From an uncultured Clostridia bacterium (GTDB taxonomy: Bacteria > Bacillota > Clostridia > Oscillospirales > Acutalibacteraceae), in assembly GCA_944385055.1 (NCBI GenBank), contig CALWVT010000001.1, forward strand, positions 496,001 through 560,000: a DNA stretch of 64,000 nucleotides. Direction: 5' to 3'. Below, piece after piece: positions 1 to 11,894 of this stretch; the stretch's first letter is position 1; every line of letters starts with the position of its first letter. Below the pieces are notes generated by a model that searched no databases, was not told the origin of the DNA, and saw nothing but the letters and a program-made list of their open reading frames with translations. Both the position numbers and the translations under genes were made by a program.

Positions 1-2029
1 CATTTAAGATTTCGTCGAAACGTTCCCGGTCTTCCGCAAGGTCGATGCTGTCGCTGGAAGTGCCTAAGACCGGCACACCCATCTTTTCAATGGCAGCGGC
101 CAATTTGATGGCGGTCTGGCCGCCAAACTGGCAGACAGCGCCGTCCGGCTTTTCCAGTTCAATCACATGGCGGACATCTTCCGGCGTAAGCGGCTCAAAG
201 TAAAGCTTGTCCGCAATATCAAAGTCCGTGGAAACCGTTTCGGGGTTGTTATTCATGATAATGGTCTCATACCCCAAGTCGCGAAGCGCCCAAACGCTGT
301 GTACGGAGCAGAAGTCAAATTCAATGCCCTGTCCAATGCGGATCGGCCCCGAACCAATGACCAGCACTTTCTTGCGGTCCGATTTGGCGACGGACTCGTT
401 TTCCTCTCCATACGTAGAGTAATAGTACGGCGTCTCCGCCTCAAACTCCGCTGCGCATGTATCGACCATTTTGTAGACCGGATGGATGTCCCATTCGTTT
501 TGCAGCGAGACAAGTTCTTCCACACTTTGGCCGGTCAGTTCCGAGATTGTGCTGTCAAGGAATCCGAATTCTTTTGCTTGATAAAGCAGCGCTTTTGTCA
601 AGGGGCCCTTCTCGAGCGCCTTTTCCACCTCAACGATTGCGGAAATCTTGCCCAAAAACCACAGATCAATTTTGGTAATAGAATGGATTTCCTCAGCGGA
701 GATGCCGCGGCGCAGCGCCTCTGCACATCTCCAAAGACGGCGGTCATCGACATTATGAAGACCTTCACGCAGGTCCTCATCCGAGAGGGCCTGCATATTG
801 GGATCACGCAGGCTGTAAAGGTTCTGCTCCAGGCAGCGCACCGCTTTCATTAGGGCAGTCTCAAAGCGCGGCGCAATCCCCATCACTTCGCCGGTTGCTT
901 TCATCTGCGTGCCGAGCGTATGTGCCGAACCGACAAACTTGTCAAACGGCCATTTGGGAATCTTGACGACGCAGTAATCGAGCGTCGGTTCAAAGCAGGC
1001 AAACGTCTTTTTCGTAATTGCGTTTTGAATTTCGTCGAGCGTATACCCCAAAGCGATCTTGCTGGCCACTTTTGCAATCGGATAACCGGTCGCTTTGCTG
1101 GCCAACGCCGACGAACGGCTGACGCGGGGATTGACCTCAATGACACAGTATTCAAAGCTGTCCGGGTTCAGCGCAAACTGCACATTGCAGCCGCCTTCCA
1201 CGCCGAGCTCCGTGATGATATCGAGCGCAGCCGTGCGCAGCATCTGTGTCTCTTTATCGGCAAGCGTTTGGCAGGGTGCGACAACGATGGAATCGCCCGT
1301 ATGCACACCAACGGGATCGAAATTTTCCATGTTGCAGACCGTAATGCAGTTGCCGTTGTGGTCGCGCATGACTTCATACTCAATCTCTTTCCACCCGGCG
1401 ATCGAGCGTTCAATCAACACTTGGTGCACACGGCTGCGCTGCAAGCCGATTTCCGCAATTTCTTCGAGCTCGTGGCGGTCGTTCGCAATACCGCCGCCGC
1501 TGCCGCCCAGCGTGTAAGCGGGACGCACCACAACCGGATACCCGATGCGGTCTGCTATTTTGAAGCACGTTTCCAGGTCCTCGGCCACTTCACTGTCCGC
1601 GCAGGGCTGGTCAATGCGCTCCATGGCCTCCTTGAAGAGCTCCCGGTCCTCTGCCATGCGGATGGTGTCGGCGCTCGTGCCAATCATCTCCACATTGTGT
1701 TCTTTCAAAAAGCCGCTCTCTTCGAGCTCGACGGCGAGGTTTAAGGCGTTCTGGCCGCCCAGTGTCGGCAAGATGCTGTCTGGTTTTTCCTTGATGATAA
1801 CCTTTTTGACCGTCTCGACCGTCAGGGGCTCGATGTAAACCTTATCGGCAATCTGCTTATCCGTCATGATGGTTGCGGGGTTTGAGTTAATCAGGATGAC
1901 TTCTACGCCCTCTTCACGGATTGCGCGGCACGCTTGGGTGCCGGCATAGTCGAATTCTGCTGCCTGGCCGATGATAATGGGGCCGGAGCCAATGATAATG
2001 ACCTTTTTGATTTCCGGACGTTTGCTCAC
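1..2029 (-). CDS. carB: Carbamoyl-phosphate synthase large subunit (partial, N-terminal part)
   Basis: Large subunit of carbamoyl-phosphate synthase, which makes carbamoyl phosphate from bicarbonate, ammonia (channelled from CarA) and two ATP for arginine and pyrimidine synthesis. About 676 of the usual ~1070 residues are visible; the C-terminus lies beyond the left edge. The first ATP-grasp half is present, with the glycine-rich ATP loop (GGSGGG) near residue 175. After about residue 550 the start of the second half repeats the N-terminal pattern ([14 protein letters not shown]). The start is a GTG at 2029, placed by a GGGAGGT ribosome site about 8 bases upstream and by a 4-base overlap (GTGA) with the carA stop, a sign of translational coupling. 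Confidence 0.95.
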   Translation of the reverse strand, partial: MSKRPEIKKVIIIGSGPIIIGQAAEFDYAGTQACRAIREEGVEVILINSNPATIMTDKQIADKVYIEPLTVETVKKVIIKEKPDSILPTLGGQNALNLAVELEESGFLKEHNVEMIGTSADTIRMAEDRELFKEAMERIDQPCADSEVAEDLETCFKIADRIGYPVVVRPAYTLGGSGGGIANDRHELEEIAEIGLQRSRVHQVLIERSIAGWKEIEYEVMRDHNGNCITVCNMENFDPVGVHTGDSIVVAPCQTLADKETQMLRTAALDIITELGVEGGCNVQFALNPDSFEYCVIEVNPRVSRSSALASKATGYPIAKVASKIALGYTLDEIQNAITKKTFACFEPTLDYCVVKIPKWPFDKFVGSAHTLGTQMKATGEVMGIAPRFETALMKAVRCLEQNLYSLRDPNMQALSDEDLREGLHNVDDRRLWRCAEALRRGISAEEIHSITKIDLWFLGKISAIVEVEKALEKGPLTKALLYQAKEFGFLDSTISELTGQSVEELVSLQNEWDIHPVYKMVDTCAAEFEAETPYYYSTYGEENESVAKSDRKKVLVIGSGPIRIGQGIEFDFCSVHSVWALRDLGYETIIMNNNPETVSTDFDIADKLYFEPLTPEDVRHVIELEKPDGAVCQFGGQTAIKLAAAIEKMGVPVLGTSSDSIDLAEDRERFDEILN

Positions 2030-3102
2030 AGCTGTGCACCTCCCATCAAAGCTAAGAAGCGGTCAAACAAAAACCGGGTGTCATGCGGACCGCCGCACGC
2101 TTCCGGATGGAACTGCACCGAGAAGCAGCGGCCGCTGCGGTAAGTCAGCCCTTCCACGCTGCCGTCATTCATGCTGATAAAAGAAACCTGCGCGATGGAG
2201 GGGTCGATTGTTTTTTCGTCTACGACATACCCGTGGTTCTGCGAGGAAATGTACACGCGGTTGGAAGACAAATCTTTAACCGGATGGTTGATGCCGCGGT
2301 GGCCGTATTTTAATTTATACGTATCGCCGCCGTTGGCAAGCGCCATGAGCTGATGGCCCAAGCAGATCGCAAAGGTGGGAACCTTTGCAGCATACACTTT
2401 TTTCAGTTCCTCGATGGCTTTGCCGCACGCCTTGGGGTCCCCAGGACCATTCGAAAGCATGATGCCGTCCGGCTTCCATGCCATCACATCTTCAAAAGAA
2501 GCATCCCACGGGAAGCATTTGACCGTGCAGCCGCGCTCGACGAGGCAGCGGATGATGTTGCTCTTCACACCATAATCATACAGTGCCACTTTAACGTCGC
2601 CGTCACCGTAAACACGGCCGCCGCGGACGCTCACCTGCGGCACGCACGACTCCAATGTATAGTTGGCAATCGCCTCACGCATACGATCCGGATCGATATC
2701 GTCGCCATAGGCAATCATGCCGCGCATCGTGCCGCTTTCCCGCAGAATTCGCGTTAAATGGCGCGTATCGATTCCGGTGAGGCCGGGAATCTGATAAGCC
2801 TTCAGATAGGAGTCGAGATCAATGTCGCTGCGGAAATTGCTTGCAACATTTGAAACCGAATGAACAATATAGGCGCTCAGCCATGGACGGTTGGACTCCG
2901 CGTCTTCATAGCAGATTCCATAGTTTCCGATCATCGGATACGTCATCACAACGCCTTGTCCCGCATAGGAGGGGTCGGTCAGCAGTTCCGGATATCCACA
3001 CATGGCGCTGTTAAATACAACTTCACACAATACGTCATGGCAGTCGCCAAAACCGGTTCCCTCAAACACCGCTCCATTTTCCAGCATCAGCAGTGCTTTC
3101 AT
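2026..3102 (-). CDS. carA: Carbamoyl-phosphate synthase small (glutaminase) subunit
   Basis: Class I glutamine amidotransferase subunit that hydrolyses glutamine and passes ammonia to CarB. About 358 residues, a normal CarA length. The N-terminal CarA domain is followed by the amidotransferase domain, with the nucleophile Cys in AICLGHQ near residue 246 and the His-Glu pair in FHPE near residue 329. A longer reading from 3117 is possible, but the ATG at 3102 gives the standard N-terminus ([10 protein letters not shown]) and has a GGTGAT site just upstream. It overlaps carB by 4 bases. I see no PyrR-type or pyrimidine-responsive leader, and no clear promoter in the 124 bases upstream. Confidence 0.95.
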   Translation of the reverse strand: MKALLMLENGAVFEGTGFGDCHDVLCEVVFNSAMCGYPELLTDPSYAGQGVVMTYPMIGNYGICYEDAESNRPWLSAYIVHSVSNVASNFRSDIDLDSYLKAYQIPGLTGIDTRHLTRILRESGTMRGMIAYGDDIDPDRMREAIANYTLESCVPQVSVRGGRVYGDGDVKVALYDYGVKSNIIRCLVERGCTVKCFPWDASFEDVMAWKPDGIMLSNGPGDPKACGKAIEELKKVYAAKVPTFAICLGHQLMALANGGDTYKLKYGHRGINHPVKDLSSNRVYISSQNHGYVVDEKTIDPSIAQVSFISMNDGSVEGLTYRSGRCFSVQFHPEACGGPHDTRFLFDRFLALMGGAQL

Positions 3103-3188
3103 TTCATCACCAACCATTCTTAAAAAATTTCTCTAATCCTGTTGTCCAAAATTTTAAAAGGCCGATAGGATTTCCTGACAGAACAAAT

Positions 3189-3215
3189 CCCTCCGGCAGA
3201 ACTTCTGTTGGAGGG
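3189..3215 (-). terminator. Terminator-like hairpin after dapL
   Basis: A 13-bp stem with two G-U pairs (CCCTCC...GGAGGG) just past the dapL stop, followed on the minus strand by ATTTGTT. The U-tract is imperfect, so carAB may receive read-through. Confidence 0.5.
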
Positions 3216-3226
3216 AAAGTCTTGCA

Positions 3227-4438
3227 TTACTGAAACCGTTTTGTGATGCGCTCCACCGCTTTTTCTGTATTTTCCTTCGTATTAAAGGCCGTAAGGCGGA
3301 AGAACCCTTCCCCATGCAGGCCGAATCCGGAACCAGGCGTCCCAACTACGGCACATTCTTTGAGCAAAACGTCAAAGAATTGCCAGCTCGTCATGCCCTC
3401 GGGGACCTTTAACCAGACATACGGGGAATCCACGCCGCCGTAAACGGTAAAGCCGGCAGCTTTCAGCCCTGCCATAATAATACGCGCATTTTGCTGATAG
3501 TAAGCGATGTTTTGGCGGATCAGGCGCTGGCCCTCATCCGTATAGACCGCTTCTGCGGCCCGCTGAATCGGATAGCTGACGCCGTTCATTTTGGTTGACT
3601 GGCGGCGGTCCCAAAGCTTATTAAGGGAAACACCTTCCACGGTCAACGCTTTCGGCACCACGGTAAACGCGCAGCGCGTTCCCGTAAAGCCCGCCGTTTT
3701 AGAGAAGGAGCGGAATTCAATTGCACATTTTTCGGCCCCTTCACATTCATAAATGCTGTGCGGAACGCCCGGCGTTACGATAAACGCTTCATACGCCGCA
3801 TCATATAAAATTACACTGCCGTGCGCATTGGCATAATCCACCCATTTCTGAAGCTCTGCCTTCGGCATGCTCACGCCGGAAGGATTGTTCGGAAAGCACA
3901 GGTAAATCAGATCCGGTACTTCTTGTGGCAGCTGCGGCAGGAAATTGTTTTCCTCCAGGCACGGCATATAGAGAATTTTGCTAAAGCCTTTGCCCTCTAC
4001 GTAATCGCCTGCACGGCCGGCCATTACATTCGTATCCACATAAACAGGATAAACCGGGTCACACACCGCTACGGTATTATCGATGGAGAAAATATCTCCA
4101 ATTGACCCTGTATCGCTCTTCGCGCCGTCACTTACGAAAATCTCATCCGCATTGATCGGGAGACCCGCGTAATCATTGCGGGCAATCGCCTCCCGCAAAA
4201 ACGGATATCCAGCTTCCGGGCCATATCCGCGGAAGGTTTTGGCATCGCCCATCTCCCGGGCCGCTGCAACCATCGCGTCCACAACCGGCTGCACCAGGGG
4301 CAGCGTTACATCACCAATGCCCAGGCGCAGGACTTCCGCATCGGGATTTTCTTTTTGAAACGCATCCACCTTTTTGGCGATATCCACAAACAGATAGTTT
4401 GCGGGAAGTTTCACGAAATTCTGATTTACCTTTGCCAT
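3227..4438 (-). CDS. dapL: LL-diaminopimelate aminotransferase
   Basis: Fold-type I PLP aminotransferase that converts tetrahydrodipicolinate directly to LL-diaminopimelate using glutamate. This is the short DapL route of lysine and peptidoglycan precursor synthesis. 403 residues, usual for the family. The PLP-binding Lys is in [12 protein letters not shown] near residue 246, and the substrate-site region CFPNNPSG is typical of DapL. The next gene upstream is dapF, which acts on the product, so the two steps are encoded together with a 50-base gap. A good ribosome site (GGAGG) precedes the ATG. Confidence 0.95.
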   Translation of the reverse strand: MAKVNQNFVKLPANYLFVDIAKKVDAFQKENPDAEVLRLGIGDVTLPLVQPVVDAMVAAAREMGDAKTFRGYGPEAGYPFLREAIARNDYAGLPINADEIFVSDGAKSDTGSIGDIFSIDNTVAVCDPVYPVYVDTNVMAGRAGDYVEGKGFSKILYMPCLEENNFLPQLPQEVPDLIYLCFPNNPSGVSMPKAELQKWVDYANAHGSVILYDAAYEAFIVTPGVPHSIYECEGAEKCAIEFRSFSKTAGFTGTRCAFTVVPKALTVEGVSLNKLWDRRQSTKMNGVSYPIQRAAEAVYTDEGQRLIRQNIAYYQQNARIIMAGLKAAGFTVYGGVDSPYVWLKVPEGMTSWQFFDVLLKECAVVGTPGSGFGLHGEGFFRLTAFNTKENTEKAVERITKRFQ

Positions 4439-4488
4439 ACGCGAACAACTCCTCCTTTGTAATTGGTCTTGTTCTTATCTTTAAGCGC

Positions 4489-5352
4489 TTATGCGTTTTC
4501 GACTACAGCCGTTTCCCCTTCTGCGGGAATCCTTCCATCAAATACGAATGCGGCCGGCCCTTCCATAAAGACCGTGTCAGCCTTTTCGTCCCAATTGATT
4601 GCAAGATCACCGCCGCGCAGATGCACTTGCACCCGCCGGCCCGTCTTTCCTGCGAGCACACAGGCCACCACACTGGCGCAGGCGCCTGTGCCGCAGGCTA
4701 AAGTCTCCCCGGAACCGCGCTCCCAAACGCGCATACGGATCTCCGTCGGCGAAAGAATCTGGATAAATTCGGTATTGACCCCTTGTGGGAACAACGGTGC
4801 ATGCTCAAATTGTGGGCCGATCTTTGCAAGGTCAAGCACATCGACATCTTCCACGAAAACGACGCAATGCGGATTTCCCATGCTGACGCACGTAATACGG
4901 TACGTTTCCTGCCCGATCGCGCAAGGGGCATCCACCACACGTTTCTCGTGCAGCTGCACCGGAATTTTTTCCGGAGAAAGTTCCGGTGCACCCATATCCA
5001 CGCGCACGCGCTGTACCGTGCCGTTTTCAACAGTCAGCCACAGCGTTTTGATGCCGCTTTGCGTATCTACCTGCAGCGGATTTTTGCGGCACAGACCGCG
5101 GTCGTAAACGTATTTCCCCACGCAGCGAATGCCGTTTCCGCACATTTTTGCGCGGGAACCATCTGCATTGTAGATATCCATTTCGCAATCCGCACGGGTG
5201 CTCGGCTTAATTAAAACAATCCCATCTGCCCCTACGCCAAAATGGCGGTCGCTCAAGCGAATGCTCAGCGCCTCCGGATCTTGAACAGGTTCATCAAAAC
5301 AGTTAAAGTAGAGGTAATCGTTTCCGATTCCCTGCATTTTCGTGAATTTCAC
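4489..5352 (-). CDS. dapF: Diaminopimelate epimerase
   Basis: Interconverts LL- and meso-diaminopimelate, feeding lysine and peptidoglycan. 287 residues. The two catalytic cysteines are visible: NGIRCVG near residue 77 and ACGTGAC near residue 220. I chose the GTG at 5352 because a strong GGGAGGG site lies 9 bases upstream. A longer reading from a TTG at 5373 would use that ribosome site as coding sequence and is unlikely. It leads a dapF-dapL pair driven by the promoter at 5475-5503, with a leader of roughly 115 bases that I cannot assign to a known riboswitch. Confidence 0.95.
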   Translation of the reverse strand: MKFTKMQGIGNDYLYFNCFDEPVQDPEALSIRLSDRHFGVGADGIVLIKPSTRADCEMDIYNADGSRAKMCGNGIRCVGKYVYDRGLCRKNPLQVDTQSGIKTLWLTVENGTVQRVRVDMGAPELSPEKIPVQLHEKRVVDAPCAIGQETYRITCVSMGNPHCVVFVEDVDVLDLAKIGPQFEHAPLFPQGVNTEFIQILSPTEIRMRVWERGSGETLACGTGACASVVACVLAGKTGRRVQVHLRGGDLAINWDEKADTVFMEGPAAFVFDGRIPAEGETAVVENA

Positions 5353-5474
5353 TTTGAGAAACCCTCCCTGCAAAAAGAATGCGGCTAGGAACTGTGCCGA
5401 AAAAACACCTCCTGCCGCAAAAATCTCTTTATGTCATTGGGGCCCCGCATAGAAACCGGCCCAAAGCTCTTTTT

Positions 5475-5503
5475 ATTGTACGCTATTTCGAAAGAACTGT
5501 CAA
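5475..5503 (-). promoter_or_regulatory. Sigma-A promoter for dapF-dapL
   Basis: On the minus strand TTGACA, 17 bases, TACAAT: near-perfect consensus. The 360-base space between dapF and gdhA holds this promoter, the divergent gdhA promoter, and a hairpin of GCAG/CTGC arms near 5596-5620 of unknown role. Confidence 0.85.
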
Positions 5504-5628
5504 TTCCTTTTTCATAAAAGCAGAGACCCTCTTTGCATAAAAAGGTATTCCAAAATTCATTTTTAAGCATTTTGCTAAAGCTGTTTCCTTTTTGTTGCAG
5601 AAAAAAGTCCTTTTCCTGCAAAAAATGA

Positions 5629-7044
<1,416 letters not shown>

Positions 7045-7074
7045 TTGCTGAAAAGCCAAAAACTGCACATATGA

Positions 7075-7118
7075 AAAAAGACCGTTTGGGAGAGCAAAAT
7101 CCCCCGAACGGTCTTTTT
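7075..7118 (+). terminator. Rho-independent terminator of gdhA
   Basis: Stem of AAAAAGACCGTT with a short GGG/CCC extension, followed by TTTTTATTTT. Confidence 0.9.
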
Positions 7119-7208
7119 ATTTTAGAAATGCGGCGATAAGGCGCAGCGCCATCAGCGTTTTGCCCGTATGGGAAGCATCCATCAAAAAGAAACCATCGTT
7201 AGCTCCCT

Positions 7209-7688
7209 TTACTTGTGATATTTCCCATGATTTAAAATTTGATAGGCGCGGTAGATCTGTTCACAGAGCATCACGCGGGCGAGCTGATGCGGGAAAGTCA
7301 TTGGAGACATCGAGAGCTGCCAGAGCCCTGCACGCTTTACCGCCGGCGATAAGCCAAAGCTGCTGCCGATTACGAAAGAAAGGCGCCCCGTTCCCCGTAC
7401 CGCTGCGCGCTGCAGCCGGTCCGCAAGCGTCGGCGAATCGATCATGGGCGCTTCAATGCAAAGCGGGATTACCTCTCCGCCTTTTGCGGCTTCCAGGATG
7501 CGTTTTCCTTCTGCTTCGAGGGCAGCCTCAATCTGTGCGGCGGACGGCGATTCCGGCAGCCGGCTCTCCGGTAATTCCACAATGGAAAAATCCGCGAACG
7601 CGTGCAGCCGCTTTTCATATTCCGCGCAGGCATCGCGCCAGTAGCGCTCCTTCAATTTTCCCACACAGAGGATCTGTACCTTTTGCAT
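7209..7688 (-). CDS. rlmH: 23S rRNA (pseudouridine-1915-N3) methyltransferase
   Basis: SPOUT-class methylase that modifies pseudouridine 1915 in helix 69 of 23S rRNA on assembled 70S ribosomes. 159 residues, exactly the family size. The knot region FVIGSSFG and the C-terminal stretch HQLARVMLCEQIYRA are diagnostic. Its ATG overlaps the stop of the upstream hydrolase by one base (TGATG), so the two are probably coupled. Confidence 0.95.
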   Translation of the reverse strand: MQKVQILCVGKLKERYWRDACAEYEKRLHAFADFSIVELPESRLPESPSAAQIEAALEAEGKRILEAAKGGEVIPLCIEAPMIDSPTLADRLQRAAVRGTGRLSFVIGSSFGLSPAVKRAGLWQLSMSPMTFPHQLARVMLCEQIYRAYQILNHGKYHK

Positions 7689-8479
7689 CAGAATAAAACC
7701 TTCTCCCCCGGATTCGCTTCCGGCACCACCGCCAACGTAAAATCCCGATGATTTTTGGCACCAATCTGGGCCAATGCGCCGAGGCTCGTCACACGGGCCA
7801 AATCGGGCGTGTTGTTCTGACGGCTTAAATGTGCCAGCAGCACATGCTGCGTGCCCGTGCGAACTAGATCGGTCAGCACCTGCGCACAGGTTTCATTCGA
7901 AAGATGCCCTTTCTTAGATAAAATGCGTCGCTTGAGCGGATAGGGATACGGGCCGCATTCCAGCATACGCACGTCGTGATTCGATTCCAGGACAAGCAGC
8001 TGCGCCCCGGAAATCGCCGTGTATACTTCCGGCGAGCAATAGCCGAGATCCGTCGCAAAAGCGGCACGGCGCCCATCTGCCGTCTCGATGCAGTAGCCAT
8101 ACCCTTCCGCACAGTCGTGAGAGGTATGAAACGGCCGAATCTGCATTCCGGCACAGGCCGTCCCGGCAAGCGACAGCGGATATACCGGGAATTTCCCGTT
8201 GAGAACTCCCATCGACTCCAATGCTTTCAAGGTGCCGGGAGAGGCATAAACCGGAACGCCAAGGCGGCCGGCCAGAACGCGCAGCCCCTGGATGTGGTCT
8301 CGGTGCTCATGGGTCACAAAAATGGCGCGCACAGCTTTTTGCTCAATCCCGCAAAGAGAAAGGCGCTCGCTCAACTGTTTGGCACTGCGCCCTGCATCGA
8401 TTAAAATGCCTTCCCCTTCTTGCCCTATGTAATAACTGTTGCCGCTGCTCCCGCTGAACAGTGGGCAGACCAACGCCAT
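7688..8479 (-). CDS. MBL-fold metallohydrolase, YycJ/WalJ family
   Basis: Metallo-beta-lactamase-fold hydrolase of 263 residues. The zinc motif THEHRDH is near residues 58-64. The N-terminus (FSGSSGNSYYI) is typical of YycJ/WalJ, which in Bacillus is linked to the WalRK locus and suggested to be a nuclease-like enzyme. No walRK genes are seen here, although rlmH, which often follows walJ-type genes in Firmicutes, does follow. The start at 8479 has an AGAGGGGG site; the longer open frame upstream runs through the murA terminator and is rejected. Confidence 0.85.
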   Translation of the reverse strand: MALVCPLFSGSSGNSYYIGQEGEGILIDAGRSAKQLSERLSLCGIEQKAVRAIFVTHEHRDHIQGLRVLAGRLGVPVYASPGTLKALESMGVLNGKFPVYPLSLAGTACAGMQIRPFHTSHDCAEGYGYCIETADGRRAAFATDLGYCSPEVYTAISGAQLLVLESNHDVRMLECGPYPYPLKRRILSKKGHLSNETCAQVLTDLVRTGTQHVLLAHLSRQNNTPDLARVTSLGALAQIGAKNHRDFTLAVVPEANPGEKVLF

Positions 8480-8501
8480 ATTGCAGCCCCCTCTGACATA
8501 A

Positions 8502-8524
8502 AAAAGGCGGCCGCGCCGCCTTTT
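8502..8524 (-). terminator. Rho-independent terminator of murA
   Basis: Compact stem AAAAGGCGGC / GCCGCCTTTT with a 3-base loop, read on the minus strand into TTTTTTATG. Confidence 0.85.
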
Positions 8525-8534
8525 AAAAAATCTT

Positions 8535-9821
8535 TTACACAGCCCTTGCCTTATCGGGTTCGTCGCTGTAAGAGACACGGCGGATATCCGCTCCCACCGC
8601 GCGCAGTTTTTCTTCAATATGCTCGTATCCGCGTTCGATGATGGAAATCTGCTCAATTTCCGAAACGCCCTCTGCTGCCAAAGCACCGATCACCATTGCC
8701 GCGCCCGCACGCAGATCTGTCGCTTTGACGGGGGCAGCCGTCAGATGCGGCACGCCTTCAATGACCGCGGTCTTTCCGTCAACCGAAATCTGTGCACCCA
8801 TCCGCTTGAGCTCATTGACATAGCGGAAACGGTTGTCCCATACACTTTCATTGACGATGCTCGTCCCATTGGCGATGGAAAGCAGCGTGGTAATCTGCGG
8901 CTGCATATCCGTCGGAAAACCCGGGTGCGGCATCGTTTTGACATTGCACTTATTGAGCTTTCCAACATAACGGACCCGTACGGCCTCGTCGTATTCGGTA
9001 ACTTCCAGGCCCATTTCCTCGAGCTTTGCGGTAATGGATTCCAAATGTTTGGGAATGACATTGACAACCTTGATGTCACCGTGCGTGGCGGCACCCGCGA
9101 CCATATAGGTTCCCGCCTCAATTTGGTCGGGAATAATCGAATACGTGGCTCCATGCAAACGAGGAACCCCGTGGATTTTAATCACATCCGTGCCGGCACC
9201 GCGTACATCGGCGCCCATGGAATTGAGGAAGTTTGCGAGGTCAACAATATGCGGTTCCTTTGCGGCGTTTTCAATCACGGTCAGCCCCGTCGCTTTGACC
9301 GCCGCGAGCATGCAGTTAATGGTCGCGCCTACCGACACCACATCCAGATAAATGCTGTTGCCGTAAAGGTGCGGGGCCTCCACATTGACCATGCCATTCG
9401 TGATCGTGTAGGAAGCGCCAAGCGCCGTGAATCCCTTTAAATGCTGGTCGATCGGGCGTACGCCAAAATCACAGCCGCCGGGCATCGCCACCACGGCATG
9501 ATTGGAACGTCCCAGCAACGCACCCAGCAGATAATAAGAACCACGCATGCGGCGCGCCAAATCGTAAGATGCAATATATGTGTGGATCGTACGCGGATTC
9601 ACCAGCAGCGAGGAGCGGTTGACCCAATGGACTTCCGCGCCCAGGTCGCGCAGAAGTTGAATCATGGCGTCGACATCTGTGATGTTGGGAACATTTTCAA
9701 TGCGGCACACCTCATCAGAAAGGACTGCTGCGGGAATAATTGCAATCGCGGCATTTTTTGCGCCGCTGATCTCGACTTCTCCTACTAAACGGTTACCACC
9801 GCGAATTACGAATTTATCCAA
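8535..9821 (-). CDS. murA: UDP-N-acetylglucosamine 1-carboxyvinyltransferase
   Basis: First committed step of peptidoglycan synthesis: transfers enolpyruvate from PEP to UDP-GlcNAc. 428 residues. The fosfomycin-target Cys sits in GGCDFGVRP near residue 116, so the enzyme should be fosfomycin-sensitive in principle. The start is a TTG at 9821, which gives the canonical N-terminus (DKFVIRGG) and follows GGAGTGG. The frame stays open upstream for 78 more codons, but that stretch resembles no known MurA N-terminus. Transcription probably starts near 10111, leaving an unusually long ~290-base leader. Confidence 0.92.
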   Translation of the reverse strand: MDKFVIRGGNRLVGEVEISGAKNAAIAIIPAAVLSDEVCRIENVPNITDVDAMIQLLRDLGAEVHWVNRSSLLVNPRTIHTYIASYDLARRMRGSYYLLGALLGRSNHAVVAMPGGCDFGVRPIDQHLKGFTALGASYTITNGMVNVEAPHLYGNSIYLDVVSVGATINCMLAAVKATGLTVIENAAKEPHIVDLANFLNSMGADVRGAGTDVIKIHGVPRLHGATYSIIPDQIEAGTYMVAGAATHGDIKVVNVIPKHLESITAKLEEMGLEVTEYDEAVRVRYVGKLNKCNVKTMPHPGFPTDMQPQITTLLSIANGTSIVNESVWDNRFRYVNELKRMGAQISVDGKTAVIEGVPHLTAAPVKATDLRAGAAMVIGALAAEGVSEIEQISIIERGYEHIEEKLRAVGADIRRVSYSDEPDKARAV

Positions 9822-10117
9822 AGTTAGGCCACTCCATTCCTCTTTTGAAATCACCGAAATGAAACCCTTTGCCAAAAGCATTTTAAAACGAAGGTTTGGG
9901 CATCCGCATATTGTCTTCCGTTCTCGATTCCTATCCTGTAGTATAGGCATAAACAAAAAGATTATCGGACGAATGTCCTTTCCTGTTTCTGTCAATTGGT
10001 CTGGACGATTCTGTATAAAACCCTTTTCACAAACGTTACAAAGGAGAAAATGCAAACAAAAGGCACGCGCGTCCGGAATCTACCGGTCACACGTGATTAT
10101 GTAAATTTATCTTATCT
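9822..10117 (-). other. Long untranslated leader of murA
   Basis: About 290 bases lie between the predicted start of transcription and the murA TTG. The murA frame is open here up to an ATG at 10055, so an N-terminal extension cannot be fully excluded. I see no known riboswitch and no terminator-like hairpin. The rest of the gap to 10251 holds only the promoter and the 3' end of the peptidase gene. Confidence 0.4.
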
Positions 10118-10146
10118 ATCATACTGCATCTACGCGGAAAAGTCAA
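10118..10146 (-). promoter_or_regulatory. Sigma-A promoter upstream of murA
   Basis: Minus strand TTGACT, 17 bases, TATGAT. It is the only strong promoter between murA and the peptidase gene. Confidence 0.75.
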
Positions 10147-10251
10147 CCGTAAATCCTTCCGGACAAACGATCTCTTTGTCAATTGCATCCAATATTCCTG
10201 AAAGCACCTGGATGCGCATGGCTTATATTCGTAAAATACACTAAGCATCCA

Positions 10252-11799
10252 TTACGGAACGGCTTTCTCTGCGGCAGCCGCATCGTCGGCCGCTGCCTGC
10301 TGGTTTGCCTGCGTAAAAGCGGCAATCGATTCGTCACTGCGTTTTACCGCAGCCTGCGCCAGCAAAGCGCTGTCGGCTTCCTCCAGCGTCTGCCCGAGAT
10401 ACGGCGTCACGACCGCACGGTCCGCCGCAACCAAAGCCGTGGGGTCGATATGTTCCCCATCTTTCCGCACTTCAAAGTGGCAGTGCGGCCCCGTGCTGTC
10501 GCCTGTACTGCCAACAAGGCCGATTAATTCTCCCTGTGCGACTTTGTCACCCGTCTGCACGAGCGCCTGCGTCATATGGCCGTAATAGGTCACGAATCCG
10601 TTTCCATGGTCGAGCACCACGTATGTGCCGTAACCGCTGTCATCGCTGCCGGCAAACAGGACCGTCCCGCCATCTGCGGCGACGATCGGTTCCCCGCTGG
10701 CATTTGCGCCGGAAATGTCCAAGCCGAAGTGATTGCTGCCCCAGCGCTCACCATAGCCGGACGTGACCATGGAAAGCGTTGGCGTCGGCCAAACAAATGT
10801 GCCGGTCGCAACGCCAGCCATCTCCATTTCGCGCTTGCGCGTGCCCACCAGGGTGACTTGCTGAACCGGCTGCACCGTAAGGGTTTCGGAAAGTGCCTGC
10901 CGGGAAACTTCCACGCCATCTACTTTGGTGACAGCATAGACCACATTTTTGACGCCGTTTGCCCCTTTTGTTTCCACTTTGCTTTCCCCTTCATAGAGGG
11001 AATCCGTCTCTTTGGTAACTGACGTATAGGGAACGCTTTCGTCCTTGGCAACTGACTGCGTTGTCCGAATGGAGAGCACCTTTTGTGCCGGTTCCAGCTG
11101 GATGACATCTCCCGCATGCAAGCTCGTCAAATCAAGGCCCGGATTTGCATTTTGCAAGTCCACTGCGGTGAGATCATTTTTTTCAATGATCGTATCCAAC
11201 GTATCTCCCGCTTCTACGGTATAAGTTTCCGGCTGTGTGCGATAGCCCTTCATCAGCGCACACATGGCGTTGAGCGTCACAATCTGGCTTCTTTCATAAA
11301 GTCCGGTTAAAAGCTCGACATTGCCTGCAAAGGAGGCATCGTCGGCCTTTTCGTTTTGCTTTTCATTTTCAAGCAGCGAGCGCAAAAGGTTTTGCAGCGC
11401 CTGTTTGTCACGCAGTGCGCCGACAAACACGCCATCCACATAGAGACCTGTGGCCACTTCCAGCCGGTCCGATTCCTGTTGAAACAAAAGGCGTTGTGCG
11501 GTACTGCTCTGTTCTAAACGAACAGAATCGGAAAGAGCAAACAGGAACTGCGGGTCCTGCTGTTCAGAAGCCTTCTGCCAAGACTCCGTTTTGGAAACGG
11601 AGACGCCTTTTACAGGAGAGGATACGTTTTGTGGGGCAGGCTTATTGCTGGCGTTTGCGGTGCCATAGGCGCCGTAAGCCACCCAAACGGCCGCTAAGAC
11701 AGGAAGCGTTCGCTTTACAAAACGACTGTGCAAAAAGCGCGGAAAGTCATTCCTCCGGCCATCCGGCATGCCGTGTTTTTGCTGTTTTTGCATTCGCAT
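10252..11799 (-). CDS. Secreted or membrane-anchored M23 endopeptidase with LysM and G5 domains
   Basis: Probable peptidoglycan endopeptidase acting at the cell envelope, 515 residues. Order: basic N-terminus with one hydrophobic segment near residues 30-50 (signal or anchor); a region without clear homology; a LysM module near 191-236 (YTVEAGDTLDTI); a G5 domain near 240-318; and a C-terminal M23 (lysostaphin-type) domain near 338-455. The zinc ligands are visible as NHFGLD near residue 355 and HCHFE near residue 438. This LysM-G5-M23 order is common in Clostridia envelope proteins. Own promoter at 11895-11923. Its exact substrate bond is unknown. Confidence 0.9.
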   Translation of the reverse strand: MRMQKQQKHGMPDGRRNDFPRFLHSRFVKRTLPVLAAVWVAYGAYGTANASNKPAPQNVSSPVKGVSVSKTESWQKASEQQDPQFLFALSDSVRLEQSSTAQRLLFQQESDRLEVATGLYVDGVFVGALRDKQALQNLLRSLLENEKQNEKADDASFAGNVELLTGLYERSQIVTLNAMCALMKGYRTQPETYTVEAGDTLDTIIEKNDLTAVDLQNANPGLDLTSLHAGDVIQLEPAQKVLSIRTTQSVAKDESVPYTSVTKETDSLYEGESKVETKGANGVKNVVYAVTKVDGVEVSRQALSETLTVQPVQQVTLVGTRKREMEMAGVATGTFVWPTPTLSMVTSGYGERWGSNHFGLDISGANASGEPIVAADGGTVLFAGSDDSGYGTYVVLDHGNGFVTYYGHMTQALVQTGDKVAQGELIGLVGSTGDSTGPHCHFEVRKDGEHIDPTALVAADRAVVTPYLGQTLEEADSALLAQAAVKRSDESIAAFTQANQQAAADDAAAAEKAVP

Positions 11800-11894
11800 C
11801 CAACTCTTTCTTTCAGATTGGTTTTGCAGATTATTTTGCAGGCATCCGGCAGATCACCGAAAACGCCTCTGCCTACAAAATGCAACCGTTTCTA

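Noticed and set aside
5385-5447. Short ORF in the dapF leader (about 21 codons)
   Set aside because: No ribosome site and no terminator or antiterminator nearby, so no case for a leader peptide.
10050-10244. Plus-strand ORF of 64 codons with an AAGGAG-like site upstream of murA
   Set aside because: It runs antisense over the murA promoter, has no promoter of its own, and its composition looks non-coding.
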